From an uncultured Clostridia bacterium (GTDB lineage: Bacteria > Bacillota > Clostridia > Christensenellales > CAG-138): a DNA stretch of 64,000 nt. Below are positions 1-9,905 of the stretch, piece by piece. The notes beneath the pieces were generated by a model that saw nothing but the letters and a program-made list of their open reading frames with translations, did not search any database and had not been told where the DNA came from. How positions within the stretch are numbered: the first letter of the stretch is position 1; each line of letters starts with the position of its first letter. Where the stretch lies: positions 325,077-389,076 of the forward strand of contig CAMVNO010000001.1 in the NCBI GenBank assembly GCA_947168855.1, in the 5' to 3' direction. The position numbers and the translations under genes are program-made.

Positions 1-280
1 CAAGCCGCTCCGTATCCGGACGCGGGATCAGGACCGTTGGATCCACATAAAACGGCAGCCCGTAAAACTCCCACTCGCCGAGCACATACTGCAGCGGCTC
101 GCCGGAAAGCCTGCGCTCGATCAGCCGGTTCAGAAGCGCAGCGTCCGTTTCGGTCAGTTCCTGATACGGCGAACGGTATCCGCTTGCCCGCAGCAGAAAT
201 ACCGCTTCCGTGCGCGCGTTTTCGCCCGCGACCGGTTTCAGGATCTCCGCGATCTTCTGTTCCGCTCTGCGAACGATCAT
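1..280 (-). CDS. prmC: Release factor glutamine methyltransferase PrmC, N-terminal part (cut by window edge)
   Basis: PrmC N5-methylates the GGQ glutamine of peptide release factors RF1/RF2 using SAM. Only the first ~93 codons lie in the window. They begin MIVRRAEQKI and contain the helical substrate-recognition domain with the family signature EPLQYVLGEWEFYG, then the start of the SAM domain (VLIPRPDTE). The ATG at 280 overlaps the TGA of the upstream yqhQ gene (ATGA), so translation is probably coupled. yqhQ-prmC(-prfA) is a usual Clostridia gene order. The methyltransferase NPPY motif is beyond the edge and cannot be checked. Confidence 0.9.
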   Translation of the reverse strand, partial: MIVRRAEQKIAEILKPVAGENARTEAVFLLRASGYRSPYQELTETDAALLNRLIERRLSGEPLQYVLGEWEFYGLPFYVDPTVLIPRPDTERL

Positions 281-1320
281 GTCTCCGGTTCCTCTTTTGT
301 CTCCGGCTCCTCCGCCTTCTCCTGCGGCTCCGCAGCCGCTTTTTCGTCAAATTCCAGATCGCCCTTCGGCGGGTGCAGCGCCAGCTCAAACGACGCGATC
401 GCAACCTCAAGCATGTCCTCGGTCGGCTCCTTGGTCGTCAGATGCTGCAGCGCCAGTCCCGGCGCGCGGGCAATGCGGCAAACAAGATTGTCGCGTTTTG
501 CCGCCGCCTTCAGCACCTCATAGGAAACGCCGGCGATCGGCAGGATCAGTACGATGCGCGCGATGCGGAACAGGAACCGGTTCACGCCGCTTGCGTCGTG
601 CCATGCCGTGAAACCCGGGATCAATGTGCACAGCGCGGATATCACGGTCGTCACAACGATGGAGACCGCCATGGTCAAAAACAGATAATTCGTGCCGCAG
701 CGCGGATGCAGACGCGTGCACTTCGCCGCGTTCTCCGGCGTCATCGGAAGCTCCGCCTCGTAGCAGGCGATGGTTTTGTGCTCCGCGCCGTGGTACATGA
801 ACACGCGCTTGATGTCCTTGATCTTGGAAATGCCGTAGATATACAGAAGGAATATAATGAGCCGCACCAGTCCCTGTACGACCGCGCTCCAGACAGCGCT
901 CATCTTGCCGAAGATCAGCTCCAGAAGCGAAATGATTCCGATCGGAAGCAAAAAGAACAGCCCGATCGCAAGGACGGCGGCAAGCAGGATCGCAGCGCCC
1001 TTCACCACATCCATGGCGGATTTATTGAAGCGCTTCGCAAGCCATTGCTCGAATTTCGACGGCTTCTCCTCTTCCTCGCCGAGCATCTCCGCCGCGCGTG
1101 TCGTGATGCTCATGCCGTCGGACAGCGCTTTGAAAAACGCGTATACGCCGCGTACGACCGGCCACGTCGGGAACGAGCCTTTTTTATATCTGGTTCTTTG
1201 ATGATGAAATTCCTTTGCAAGCGAGCCGTCGCCGCGGCGCACGACCAATGCCGTTCCCTTTTCGGAACGCATCATGACACCTTCGATCACCGCCTGCCCG
1301 CCGATATCCGTTCGTTTCAT
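277..1320 (-). CDS. yqhQ: DUF1385 (YqhQ-like) integral membrane protein
   Basis: A 347-residue membrane protein of the DUF1385 family, whose molecular function is not established. The start MKRTDIGGQAVIEGVMMR carries the conserved GGQAVIEGVMMR signature. I chose the ATG at 1320 over an in-frame upstream one because AAGGAAG lies just before it. Several hydrophobic segments occur around residues 95-150 and 185-255, with the family-typical YHGAEHKTI and RLHPRCGTNYLF motifs between them. The C-terminus is an acidic EE-rich tail. It lies directly upstream of prmC and overlaps it by 4 nt. Confidence 0.88.
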   Translation of the reverse strand: MKRTDIGGQAVIEGVMMRSEKGTALVVRRGDGSLAKEFHHQRTRYKKGSFPTWPVVRGVYAFFKALSDGMSITTRAAEMLGEEEEKPSKFEQWLAKRFNKSAMDVVKGAAILLAAVLAIGLFFLLPIGIISLLELIFGKMSAVWSAVVQGLVRLIIFLLYIYGISKIKDIKRVFMYHGAEHKTIACYEAELPMTPENAAKCTRLHPRCGTNYLFLTMAVSIVVTTVISALCTLIPGFTAWHDASGVNRFLFRIARIVLILPIAGVSYEVLKAAAKRDNLVCRIARAPGLALQHLTTKEPTEDMLEVAIASFELALHPPKGDLEFDEKAAAEPQEKAEEPETKEEPET

Positions 1321-1401
1321 TGTTTTCTTCCTTAACAGAACATTTTCAACTGTATATCTTACCACAAAATCGCATCGGTTGCAATGCAGTTTGCAAGGAT
1401 T

Positions 1402-1719
1402 TCACGATTTATCCGCCGCATACGGTACGATCGCCCGGCATTTCTGCAGGTCCACTCTGCCGTCCGGCAGAAACGGAACGCCCTCCTTCCGGAGCAGCAT
1501 TTCCCGAACCGGCGCAAAATCCCCGCCCGCGATCGAGCCGTCCGCCTTCACCACGCGATGCCACGGAAGCTCGCCGGGACAAACGCGCATCGCAAAGCCG
1601 ACGAATCGCGCGCGCCGCGGATACCCGATCGCCTTCGCAATATCGCCGTAGGTGATCACCCGACCGTACGGGATCGCCGCAACAACTGCATATACGCTTT
1701 GAAAGAAGGAATCTGCCAT
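1402..1719 (-). CDS. Alkyltransferase-like protein (Atl; MGMT-family protein lacking the acceptor Cys)
   Basis: A 105-residue protein with the DNA-binding fold of O6-alkylguanine-DNA alkyltransferase (MADSFFQSVYAVVAAIPYGRVITYGDIA). The active-site motif PCHRV is PWHRVV here, with Trp53 in place of the alkyl-accepting cysteine. That substitution defines Atl proteins, which in characterised cases bind O6-alkylguanine, cannot repair it, and hand the lesion to nucleotide excision repair. The ATG at 1719 follows the stop of the upstream HAD gene by 2 nt, so the two form an operon. An upstream in-frame start would overlap the HAD gene by ~100 nt and is unlikely. Confidence 0.85.
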   Translation of the reverse strand: MADSFFQSVYAVVAAIPYGRVITYGDIAKAIGYPRRARFVGFAMRVCPGELPWHRVVKADGSIAGGDFAPVREMLLRKEGVPFLPDGRVDLQKCRAIVPYAADKS

Positions 1720-1721
1720 AT

Positions 1722-2363
1722 CTATTGAAACAACGCCTTTCCGAGCGCTTCCGTGCTCTCGTAAACCGGCACGCCGCAGCGCTGCAGGACCTCGCGCGAC
1801 TGATGCCCTCCGCTTAAAAGGACGCACGGACAGCCGACGGCGTTCGCCGCTTCGACGTCGTGGTCCGTGTCGCCGATGAAGAGCGCGTCCTCAGGACGGA
1901 TCCCGAGACGCGCCATGTAGGTCTTTGCACGGTCGATCTTCGAGACGCACAGGCTGTCGTCCTGTCCGAGGATCTCGGAGAAAAACCCGGCGACGCCGAA
2001 CGCCTGCGCCTGCACGACCAGATCGTCCTGCCGCGTCACGGAAAGCAGCGTCTGCGCGACGCCTCGCCGCTTCGCCTCGTTCAGCATATCCGTTACGCCT
2101 TCGCGAAGCAGGCATTCCGAAAATCGCGTACGGTACCGAACCATAAACTCGTCGGCAACCGTTTCGAAGGATTCCGTCCGGAAGGTATAGCCCATTTTCA
2201 GATAGTAATCCCGGACCGGAAACGAAAAATGCGCAAGATACCAATCCCTTGTGATTTCACGCATGCCCCGCTCGCAAAGCAGTTCGTTTTCGATCGCAAG
2301 GCAAAGGTCGGTATCGTCAATGATCGTTCCGTTCCAGTCCCAGATCAGCAGTTTCGGCGTCAT
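1722..2363 (-). CDS. HAD-superfamily hydrolase, phosphoglycolate phosphatase-like
   Basis: A 213-residue haloacid dehalogenase-fold phosphatase. Motif I is IWDWNGTIIDD near residue 8, where the first Asp is the expected nucleophile. The usual DxDGT is DWNGT here, a variant seen in some HAD phosphatases. An alpha-helical cap follows. Motif II is the LLSVTR region and motif III/IV is FIGDTDHDVEAA near the C-terminus. Substrate cannot be predicted; PGP/Gph-like small phosphate esters are plausible. It is co-transcribed with the Atl gene 2 nt downstream. Confidence 0.8.
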   Translation of the reverse strand: MTPKLLIWDWNGTIIDDTDLCLAIENELLCERGMREITRDWYLAHFSFPVRDYYLKMGYTFRTESFETVADEFMVRYRTRFSECLLREGVTDMLNEAKRRGVAQTLLSVTRQDDLVVQAQAFGVAGFFSEILGQDDSLCVSKIDRAKTYMARLGIRPEDALFIGDTDHDVEAANAVGCPCVLLSGGHQSREVLQRCGVPVYESTEALGKALFQ

Positions 2364-2440
2364 TTCCGTTTTCTCCGTATCTGTTTTTTGTCAGTTTACC
2401 ATGTTTTATGCCGTCCCGCAAGCGGCGCTGTTTTTTATAC

Positions 2441-2469
2441 TTGCGCCGACGAACCTTTCGGAGTATAAT
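2441..2469 (+). promoter_or_regulatory. Sigma-A promoter for ftsK-rimO-pgsA-cinA
   Basis: TTGCGC at 2441-2446 and a perfect TATAAT at 2464-2469, separated by 17 nt. The predicted start is about 30 nt upstream of the ftsK ATG, which has an AGGA-type ribosome binding site at 2493-2498. Confidence 0.75.
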
Positions 2470-2505
2470 ACAATTGATAAAAAATGGTTTATCGGAGGAT
2501 TATCC

Positions 2506-5220
2506 ATGGCAAATAAATCGACCGCGAAAAAGAAAGCGCCTGCGAAGAGCGGCGCAAAAAAGCCCGCGGCAACCGCACAAAAATCAACAAAAGGCGCGTC
2601 TCGGAAGAAAGCGCCGGAGAATCGTTCCCAGCATGCCGGCATAGAGATCTTCGGCATCATCCTGATCGCGCTCGGCGCGCTCTTCGCCGTCTATCTGTAC
2701 AGCGGATCGGACGACTGGCTCGGCATGATCATATCCGGGTATCTTCTCGGCATGCACGGATGCGTTGCTTACGCGGTCCCCGTGCTCTTTGTGATCGTCG
2801 GGTTCTATCTGATCATCGGCGGACGCAAGAAGCCCGCGCGCGGCACGCTTCTCACCGCTCTGCTCGCGTTCTGGTTCATCCTTTGCGCGCTGCATATGTG
2901 GACCAGCAAATCCCTGTATGAGCTGAAGGCGTTCGGCACATCCGGCTGGTCCTTCGCCGACTATTTCAAGCAGTTCTTCGGGCAGTTCCCCGTCGCTTGG
3001 GTAGAAGGCGTCAGCCGTCATGTCGGCGGCGGTGTGCTCGGCATGATCCTGCCGACGCTTCTGTACGTGATCGGCGGCAAGCTTCTCTGCTGGGTCGTGA
3101 TCATTGCGGGCTTTTTGATCTCCATCCTGCTCTGCACGGGCATTTCCATCAAGGCGTATACCGACGCGTTCGGCACGAAGGTACGCGAGAAGATCGCCGA
3201 GCGCGAGCAGTATGACGAGGATGATTACGAAGACTACGACAACTACGACGACCCGGAAGAGATCGAGCCGTCGTACAAGCCGTGGAAGAAGGGCTTCTCC
3301 ACAACGATCGACGAGGAAGAGACGCCGCAGCGTAAAAAGCCCGCTCCGCACAGAAAGCCGAATCAGATCCCGTTCGACGAGCTGTTTGAGGTTCCCGAAC
3401 CCGAGCCGCAGACCCCCGCGCACAAGCGTGCCGGACAGACAGGCGCGGCGTCCGGATTCGATCTTTTTGGCAAGGATACGCGCCCGGTTAAGAATCCGGA
3501 AACGGTTCTTCCGGAAGATGGAGAGGATGAGCTCATCATCACGCCCGCGCCCAGGACGCCGAAAAAAGCCGCTTCCTTCTCCGATCTGACCGAGCCGCTT
3601 GTGCCCGATCCGAAGAAAAAGGATCCGGAAAAGCCCGCAAAGAAACCGGCGGCGCAAAGCAAACAGGACGCGGACGCCGACATTCCGATCGTGGTTCCGC
3701 CCGCGCCCGAAGCGCCCGCGTATGAGCCGCCGTCCATCGACTGTCTCAACAAGCCGCGCGAGACCTTTGCCAAGAGCGCGGAGAACCCGACGGCGATCGC
3801 GCATCTTCTCGAAGAGACGCTCGCAAGCTTCAACATTGCCGCAAAGGTCATCAATATTTCCGTCGGTCCCGTCGTCACCCGCTACGAGCTGCAGCCCGCG
3901 CCGGGCGTGCGCGTGAACCGCATCACAACGCTTTCCAACGACATCGCGCTTGCGCTTGCCGCGCCGCGCGTGCGCATCGAAGCGCCGATCCCCGGCAAGG
4001 CCGCCGTCGGCATTGAGGTTCCGAACAAGGACGCCGCAACCGTGCTTTTGCGCGATATCATCGACAGCGACGAATTCATGAACGCGAAATCGCCGGTCAC
4101 CATGGCGCTCGGCAAGGACATCGCGGGCAAGATCATCGTCGCCGATCTCGGCAAGATGCCGCACATGCTGATCGCAGGCTCCACCGGTTCCGGTAAATCC
4201 GTCTGCATCAACGACCTGATCATTTCCATGATCTACAAGTCCTCGCCGCAGGAGCTGCAGCTGATCCTCGTCGATCCTAAGATGGTCGAGCTTTCCGTCT
4301 TCGGCACGCTGCCGCATCTTTTGATCCCGGTCGTAACCGAGCCGAAGAAGGCGGCAAGCGCGCTCCGCTGGGCGGTCAACGAAATGACGGTGCGCTACAA
4401 GAAGTTCACCGAGGTCGGCGCTCGCGAGCTCACGCGTTACAATTCGCTGATGGACGATCCCAAGAAGAAAATCCCGAAGCTGGTCATCATCATCGACGAG
4501 CTTGCCGACCTCATGATGGTCGCGCCGGACGACGTCGAGGATTCAATCTGCCGCATTGCGCAGCTCGGCCGCGCCGCGGGCATCCATCTGATCGTCGCAA
4601 CGCAGCGTCCGAGCGCCGACATCATCACGGGGCTTATCAAGGCGAACATCCCATCGCGCTGCGCGTTTGCGGTCAGCTCCGCAATCGACTCGCGCATCAT
4701 TCTTGACGCGACCGGCGCGGAAAAGCTTCTCGGCCGCGGCGACATGCTCTTCCATCCGAACGGCGCCGGCAAGCCCACGCGTCTGCAGTGCGCATACGTT
4801 TCGGACGAAGAGGTCGAACGCGTCATGTCCGGCTTCAAGAAGACCGATACACAGTTCTCCGACGACGTTCTGAACGAAATCAACGACGAAGCCAAGGGCG
4901 GCGCGCAGGGCGGCGTCTTCGGCGAAGGCAAGCAGGAGGACGATCTTTTGGGCGAAGCGGTCCGTGTCGTGATGGAAAACGGACAGGCTTCGATCTCGAT
5001 GATCCAGAGACGTCTGCGCGTCGGCTATGCGCGTGCGGCGCGTCTGGTCGATATGATGGAACAGAAGAAATACGTCTCCCCGTTCGACGGCAGCAAACCG
5101 CGGCAGGTTCTGATCACGCAGGCGGAATACAACCGCGTGTTCGGCGGCGGTGCGCCTGTTTCGGATGAGGAACCGGTTGAACCGGACGAAATGGATTTTG
5201 AGGAGGATACCGACGCATGA
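2506..5220 (+). CDS. ftsK: DNA translocase FtsK/SpoIIIE
   Basis: A 904-residue ATP-driven DNA pump that moves chromosome ends through the division or sporulation septum. The N-terminus is a Lys/Ala-rich tail, followed by about four membrane segments (roughly residues 45-220) and a long acidic Pro-rich linker. The motor starts near residue 410. Walker A is GSTGSGKS at about 558-565, and the Walker B region is LVIIIDELADLMM. The C-terminal gamma winged-helix domain (DLLGEAVRVVMENGQASIS) would read KOPS/SRS sequences. I took the ATG at 2506 because CGGAGGA and a promoter lie directly upstream; a longer frame reaching 2251 would overlap the divergent HAD gene. It overlaps rimO by 4 nt. Confidence 0.96.
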   Translation: MANKSTAKKKAPAKSGAKKPAATAQKSTKGASRKKAPENRSQHAGIEIFGIILIALGALFAVYLYSGSDDWLGMIISGYLLGMHGCVAYAVPVLFVIVGFYLIIGGRKKPARGTLLTALLAFWFILCALHMWTSKSLYELKAFGTSGWSFADYFKQFFGQFPVAWVEGVSRHVGGGVLGMILPTLLYVIGGKLLCWVVIIAGFLISILLCTGISIKAYTDAFGTKVREKIAEREQYDEDDYEDYDNYDDPEEIEPSYKPWKKGFSTTIDEEETPQRKKPAPHRKPNQIPFDELFEVPEPEPQTPAHKRAGQTGAASGFDLFGKDTRPVKNPETVLPEDGEDELIITPAPRTPKKAASFSDLTEPLVPDPKKKDPEKPAKKPAAQSKQDADADIPIVVPPAPEAPAYEPPSIDCLNKPRETFAKSAENPTAIAHLLEETLASFNIAAKVINISVGPVVTRYELQPAPGVRVNRITTLSNDIALALAAPRVRIEAPIPGKAAVGIEVPNKDAATVLLRDIIDSDEFMNAKSPVTMALGKDIAGKIIVADLGKMPHMLIAGSTGSGKSVCINDLIISMIYKSSPQELQLILVDPKMVELSVFGTLPHLLIPVVTEPKKAASALRWAVNEMTVRYKKFTEVGARELTRYNSLMDDPKKKIPKLVIIIDELADLMMVAPDDVEDSICRIAQLGRAAGIHLIVATQRPSADIITGLIKANIPSRCAFAVSSAIDSRIILDATGAEKLLGRGDMLFHPNGAGKPTRLQCAYVSDEEVERVMSGFKKTDTQFSDDVLNEINDEAKGGAQGGVFGEGKQEDDLLGEAVRVVMENGQASISMIQRRLRVGYARAARLVDMMEQKKYVSPFDGSKPRQVLITQAEYNRVFGGGAPVSDEEPVEPDEMDFEEDTDA

Positions 5221-6506
5221 ACATCGGCGTGATCTCCCTCGGCTGCGCCAAAAATCAGGTCGATACGCAGACCATGATGGGTTACCTGAGATCCGCGGGC
5301 TACACGTTCACCGGCGAGCCGTCTGAGGCGGACATCCTCATCGTCAATACCTGCGGGTTCATTACCTCCGCCAAGGAGGAATCGATCGACGCGATCTTCG
5401 AGATGGCGCAGTATAAGCAGGTCGGTCGCTGCAGACTGCTTGTCGTGACCGGCTGTCTTTCCGAGCGCTATCGGAAAGAGCTCACCGAGGAGATGCCCGA
5501 GGTCGATCTCTTCCTGGGCGTACGCGAGTATGAGAAGCTTCCCCGGCTGATCGCCGACAAGCTGAATCTCCCCTGCTCCCCGATCGGAAAGCCCGAACGT
5601 CTGCTCGTCACGCCGCCGTACCGCGCCTATCTTCGCATCGGCGACGGCTGCAACAACCGCTGCGCGTACTGCGCGATCCCGCTGATCCGCGGCGATCTCC
5701 AAAGCACGCCCATGGAGCAGCTTGTCGATGAGGCGAAAGCGCTTGCCGGCATGGGTGTGACCGAGCTTTCGGTCATCGCGCAGGACACGTCCGGCTACGG
5801 AAAGGACCTGTACGGCGAACCGCGGCTGATCCCGCTTCTCCGGGAGCTGAACCGCGTTGACGGACTCCGGTGGGTCCGTCTGCTCTATACCTATCCGGAC
5901 ACGGTCACGCCTGCGCTTCTCGATACGCTCGCGGAGGGCGAAAAGCTCGTTCCGTATCTCGATATGCCGCTGCAGCATTGCAATGATGCGATTTTGAAGC
6001 GCATGCACCGGCGCGGGAGCAAGGCGCATATCCAAAGCGTGCTGGATCATATCCGCAAAAACTATCCCGATTTCACGCTGCGCACCACGATGATGGTCGG
6101 CTTCCCCGGCGAGACCGACGCGCAGTTTGAAGAGCTCATGCAGTTTCTCCGGGATTACCCGTTCGACCGTGTCGGCGCGTTTGCGTTCTCACCCGAGGAG
6201 GGTACCGCCGCCGAAGCGTTGCCGGATCAGATCGCGGATGAGGTCAAAGAGGCGCGCCTTGCCGCGCTGATGGAACAGCAGCAGGCGATCTCGAAAGAAC
6301 GCAATGAACGCTGGATCGGTCGTGAGCTCACCATGCTTGTTGAGGAGACCGGCATGGACGGCACCTACGGCAGAACGATCCGCGAAGCGCCGGACGCCGA
6401 CGGCACGGTCTGCGTCGCGCCGAGCTACCGGCACGAGCCCGGACAATACCTGACAATCCGCCTGACCGGCGCCGATCCCTATGACATGATCGGAGAATGC
6501 TTATGA
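5217..6506 (+). CDS. rimO: Ribosomal protein uS12 methylthiotransferase RimO
   Basis: A 429-residue radical-SAM enzyme that adds a methylthio group to the conserved Asp of ribosomal protein S12. The N-terminal UPF0004 domain has the three auxiliary-cluster cysteines C10 (ISLGCAKNQVD), C46 (VNTCGF) and C80 (VTGCLSERY). The radical-SAM motif is C145-NNR-C149-AY-C152. A C-terminal TRAM domain follows. The opening SLGCAKNQVDT separates RimO from MiaB and MtaB. The ATG overlaps the ftsK stop (ATGA). Confidence 0.96.
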   Translation: MNIGVISLGCAKNQVDTQTMMGYLRSAGYTFTGEPSEADILIVNTCGFITSAKEESIDAIFEMAQYKQVGRCRLLVVTGCLSERYRKELTEEMPEVDLFLGVREYEKLPRLIADKLNLPCSPIGKPERLLVTPPYRAYLRIGDGCNNRCAYCAIPLIRGDLQSTPMEQLVDEAKALAGMGVTELSVIAQDTSGYGKDLYGEPRLIPLLRELNRVDGLRWVRLLYTYPDTVTPALLDTLAEGEKLVPYLDMPLQHCNDAILKRMHRRGSKAHIQSVLDHIRKNYPDFTLRTTMMVGFPGETDAQFEELMQFLRDYPFDRVGAFAFSPEEGTAAEALPDQIADEVKEARLAALMEQQQAISKERNERWIGRELTMLVEETGMDGTYGRTIREAPDADGTVCVAPSYRHEPGQYLTIRLTGADPYDMIGECL

Positions 6507-7099
6507 ATACTGCCAACAAACTGACAATTCTTCGGATCCTTCTCATCCCGCTGTTCATTTTTGCGCTGCTGCTTCCGAACCTGTGGGAGGGCTTTGCGCC
6601 GTACAGCCATTGGGTCGCCGCCGTGATCTTTCTTGCCGCCGCGATCACCGATATTCTTGACGGCAACTACGCAAGAAAGCATCATCTCGTGACGGATTTC
6701 GGCAAGCTGATGGACCCGATCGCGGACAAGATGCTGATCGTCGCCGCGTTTGTCATGCTCTCCTGCACGACCGACGCCGCGCATCCGAAATACCTGCTGC
6801 ATCCGGTCGTTACGATCGTCTTTATCGCGCGGGAATTCCTGATCTCCGGCGTGCGCCTGATCGCCGCGTCGAAGGGCGTTGTGATCGCCGCAGGCAAGCT
6901 CGGAAAGTGGAAAACGACGTTTCAGGACATCATCGTGATCGCGCTGCTGCTCTACGACGAATTCCCGTTCCTGTACCTGAACCCCTATCTCCGGTACCTG
7001 ATCGAAGCGCTTGTGTACGTTGCTCTCGCGCTGTCGATCGTGTCCGCGATCGAATACATCATAAAAAACAAAGGAGCTTTGAACCTCAATGATTGCTGA
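6503..7099 (+). CDS. pgsA: CDP-diacylglycerol--glycerol-3-phosphate 3-phosphatidyltransferase
   Basis: A 198-residue integral membrane CDP-alcohol phosphatidyltransferase making phosphatidylglycerol phosphate, the committed step to anionic phospholipids. The catalytic motif DGNYARKHHLVTDFGKLMDP fits D-G-x2-A-R-x8-G-x3-D-x3-D, lying in the first quarter of the protein. Several hydrophobic helices follow. Two ATGs (6497, 6503) are possible. I prefer 6503 because CGGAGAA is 7 nt upstream and it forms the same ATGA overlap used elsewhere in the operon. Confidence 0.93.
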   Translation: MNTANKLTILRILLIPLFIFALLLPNLWEGFAPYSHWVAAVIFLAAAITDILDGNYARKHHLVTDFGKLMDPIADKMLIVAAFVMLSCTTDAAHPKYLLHPVVTIVFIAREFLISGVRLIAASKGVVIAAGKLGKWKTTFQDIIVIALLLYDEFPFLYLNPYLRYLIEALVYVALALSIVSAIEYIIKNKGALNLNDC

Positions 7100-8324
7100 A
7101 CTGATCTGCGTCGGGACCGAGCTTTTGATGGGACAGGTCCTGAACACCAACGCGTATTTCATCGCAAAGGAGCTTGCGCCGTCCGGCGTCGACATGTATC
7201 ACCAGATCGTTGTGGGCGACAATCCGAAGCGGCTCACGGAGGCGATCGAAACCGCGCTTTCCCGCGCGGACGTCGTGCTGCTTTCCGGCGGTCTCGGACC
7301 GACCGACGACGACCTCACCAAGGAGACCGTGGCAAGCGCGTTGGGCAAAGAGCTTGTTTTGTTCGACGACGAATGGGAGAAGCTGAAGCTGTGGTTTTCG
7401 TCCAAGGGCAGAACCATCGCGCCGAACAACAAAAAGCAGGCGATGTTTCCCGCAGACGCGATCATCCTGCCGAATCCGAACGGCACCGCGCCGGGCTGCA
7501 TCATGGAAGCGAACGGCAAAGCCGCCGTTCTGATGCCCGGACCGCCGCGTGAGCTTCGCCCGATGTTTCAGAATCACGTCCTCCCCTGGCTGCTTGAAAA
7601 AGCGGGGCACCGCCTCTATTCACGCGAGATCCGCATTTTCGGCATGGGAGAATCGGATGTGACGTACCGGCTCGACGATCTCATCAAGCACCAGACGAAC
7701 CCGACGATCGCGCCGTACGCCAAAACCGGCGAGGTCACGCTGCGCGTCACAGCCCGCTGTCAGAACGACGCCGAAGGCGAAGCGCTTGTGTTCCCCGTGA
7801 TCGAAAAAATCAAGACGACGCTCGGCGACGTTGTGTACGACACGAACGGACACGAGCTTGCGGAGGTCTGCCATCATGCGCTGATCAAGGCGGGCAGGAC
7901 GCTCGCCGTTTCCGAAAGCTGCACCGGCGGCAGACTCGCGGACGCGTTTATCAATTATCCGGGCAGCTCGGCGTATTTCATCGAAGGCGACGTGACCTAC
8001 TCGAACGATGCGAAGATGCGCCGCCTCGGCGTCAGGGCGGAAACGCTCGACACCGTCGGCGCGGTCTCGGAGGAATGCGCCAAAGAGATGGCGGAAGGCA
8101 CGAGAAAAGCCGCCGGAACCGACTACGCGCTGTCCACGACCGGCTATGCGGGGCCGGACGGCGGCGAGCCCGATAAGCCCGTCGGCACGGTGTTCATCGC
8201 GCTTGCGAGCGAAAACGGCACGATCGTGAAGCGGCTGAATCTGTTCGGCGACCGCGACCGCATCCGCCACGCCGCGATGCTCAACGCGCTCGATCTTTTG
8301 CGCAGAAATATCTGTACGAAATAA
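7089..8324 (+). CDS. cinA: CinA family protein (competence/damage-inducible; NMN deamidase-type)
   Basis: A 411-residue two-domain protein. The N-terminal MoCF/MoaB-like domain begins AELICVGTELLMGQVLNTN and includes LLSGGLGPTDDDLTKE. The C-terminal CinA domain contains VSESCTGGRLADAFINYPGSS and TTGYAGPDGG, typical of the nicotinamide-mononucleotide amidohydrolase (PncC) family. CinA has been linked to pyridine-nucleotide recycling and, in streptococci, to RecA function. It overlaps pgsA by 11 nt and sits directly upstream of recA, the classical cinA-recA order. Confidence 0.94.
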   Translation: MIAELICVGTELLMGQVLNTNAYFIAKELAPSGVDMYHQIVVGDNPKRLTEAIETALSRADVVLLSGGLGPTDDDLTKETVASALGKELVLFDDEWEKLKLWFSSKGRTIAPNNKKQAMFPADAIILPNPNGTAPGCIMEANGKAAVLMPGPPRELRPMFQNHVLPWLLEKAGHRLYSREIRIFGMGESDVTYRLDDLIKHQTNPTIAPYAKTGEVTLRVTARCQNDAEGEALVFPVIEKIKTTLGDVVYDTNGHELAEVCHHALIKAGRTLAVSESCTGGRLADAFINYPGSSAYFIEGDVTYSNDAKMRRLGVRAETLDTVGAVSEECAKEMAEGTRKAAGTDYALSTTGYAGPDGGEPDKPVGTVFIALASENGTIVKRLNLFGDRDRIRHAAMLNALDLLRRNICTK

Positions 8325-8377
8325 CGGACATGTGATATAATAAACTATACGCAAGACTTGAAAGTGAGGAAGACGAC

Positions 8378-9454
<1,077 letters not shown>

Positions 9455-9468
9455 GCCTGTATAACAAG

Positions 9469-9501
9469 AGATCCCGTACGGTTCTGTACGGGATCTTTTT
9501 T
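9469..9501. terminator. Rho-independent terminator after recA
   Basis: An 11-bp perfect stem (9469-9479 with 9486-9496) and a 6-nt loop, followed by a T run. It sits 15 nt after the recA stop and could also serve the convergent DUF896 gene. Confidence 0.9.
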
Positions 9502-9586
9502 CACCGTTTTATTGCGACTGCTGAAACGGATTATCATTTTGCCGGTCCGAAAGAGATCTCGGACGTTGAACGTAAATCTGATGCGT

Positions 9587-9790
9587 TCAGCGCTTCTTCT
9601 GCAGCTTGGTTTTATTGCCCTTGGCGTCGACGATATAGGTGTTTTCGAGATGCGCCTCAAGGGAGCTGCGGAAATCGGCGATATAGACCTTGCGCAGGCG
9701 GTCGCGCTCCTCCGTTTCCTCCGGCGTCAGGCCCTCCGTCTTCGCCTTTCTCGCAAGCGCGTTGATGCGGTCGATGTGTTCCTGTTTCAT
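9587..9790 (-). CDS. DUF896 family protein (YnzC-like)
   Basis: A 67-residue cytoplasmic protein beginning MKQEHIDRINALARKAKTEG, with the family pattern LTPEETEERDRLRKVYI and FRSSLEAHLENTYI. The fold is a short helical hairpin. Its best known relative, B. subtilis YnzC, sits in an SOS operon; a direct SOS role is not proven here. The ATG at 9790 was chosen over an upstream one because GGAGGAA is 7 nt before it. It is convergent with recA. Confidence 0.88.
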   Translation of the reverse strand: MKQEHIDRINALARKAKTEGLTPEETEERDRLRKVYIADFRSSLEAHLENTYIVDAKGNKTKLQKKR

Positions 9791-9869
9791 GTCTGTTTCC
9801 TCCGTGTCCGTATTGTACACAACGCCGCCTGGTTTGTAAAGGTGTCAGCGAGATTTTACACGGAGTTAA

Positions 9870-9898
9870 TTGACATTTGCCTGTTTCGACGCTAAACT
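9870..9898 (+). promoter_or_regulatory. Strong promoter giving a probably leaderless NlpC/P60 lipoprotein mRNA
   Basis: Consensus TTGACA at 9870-9875, 17-nt spacer, TAAACT at 9893-9898. The expected start, about 7 nt beyond the -10, falls at the ATG (9906). No Shine-Dalgarno is visible before that ATG. Confidence 0.65.
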
Positions 9899-9905
9899 AC
9901 ACATT

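Noticed and set aside
2584-4317. A 577-codon reverse frame inside ftsK
   Set aside because: Antisense shadow of ftsK.
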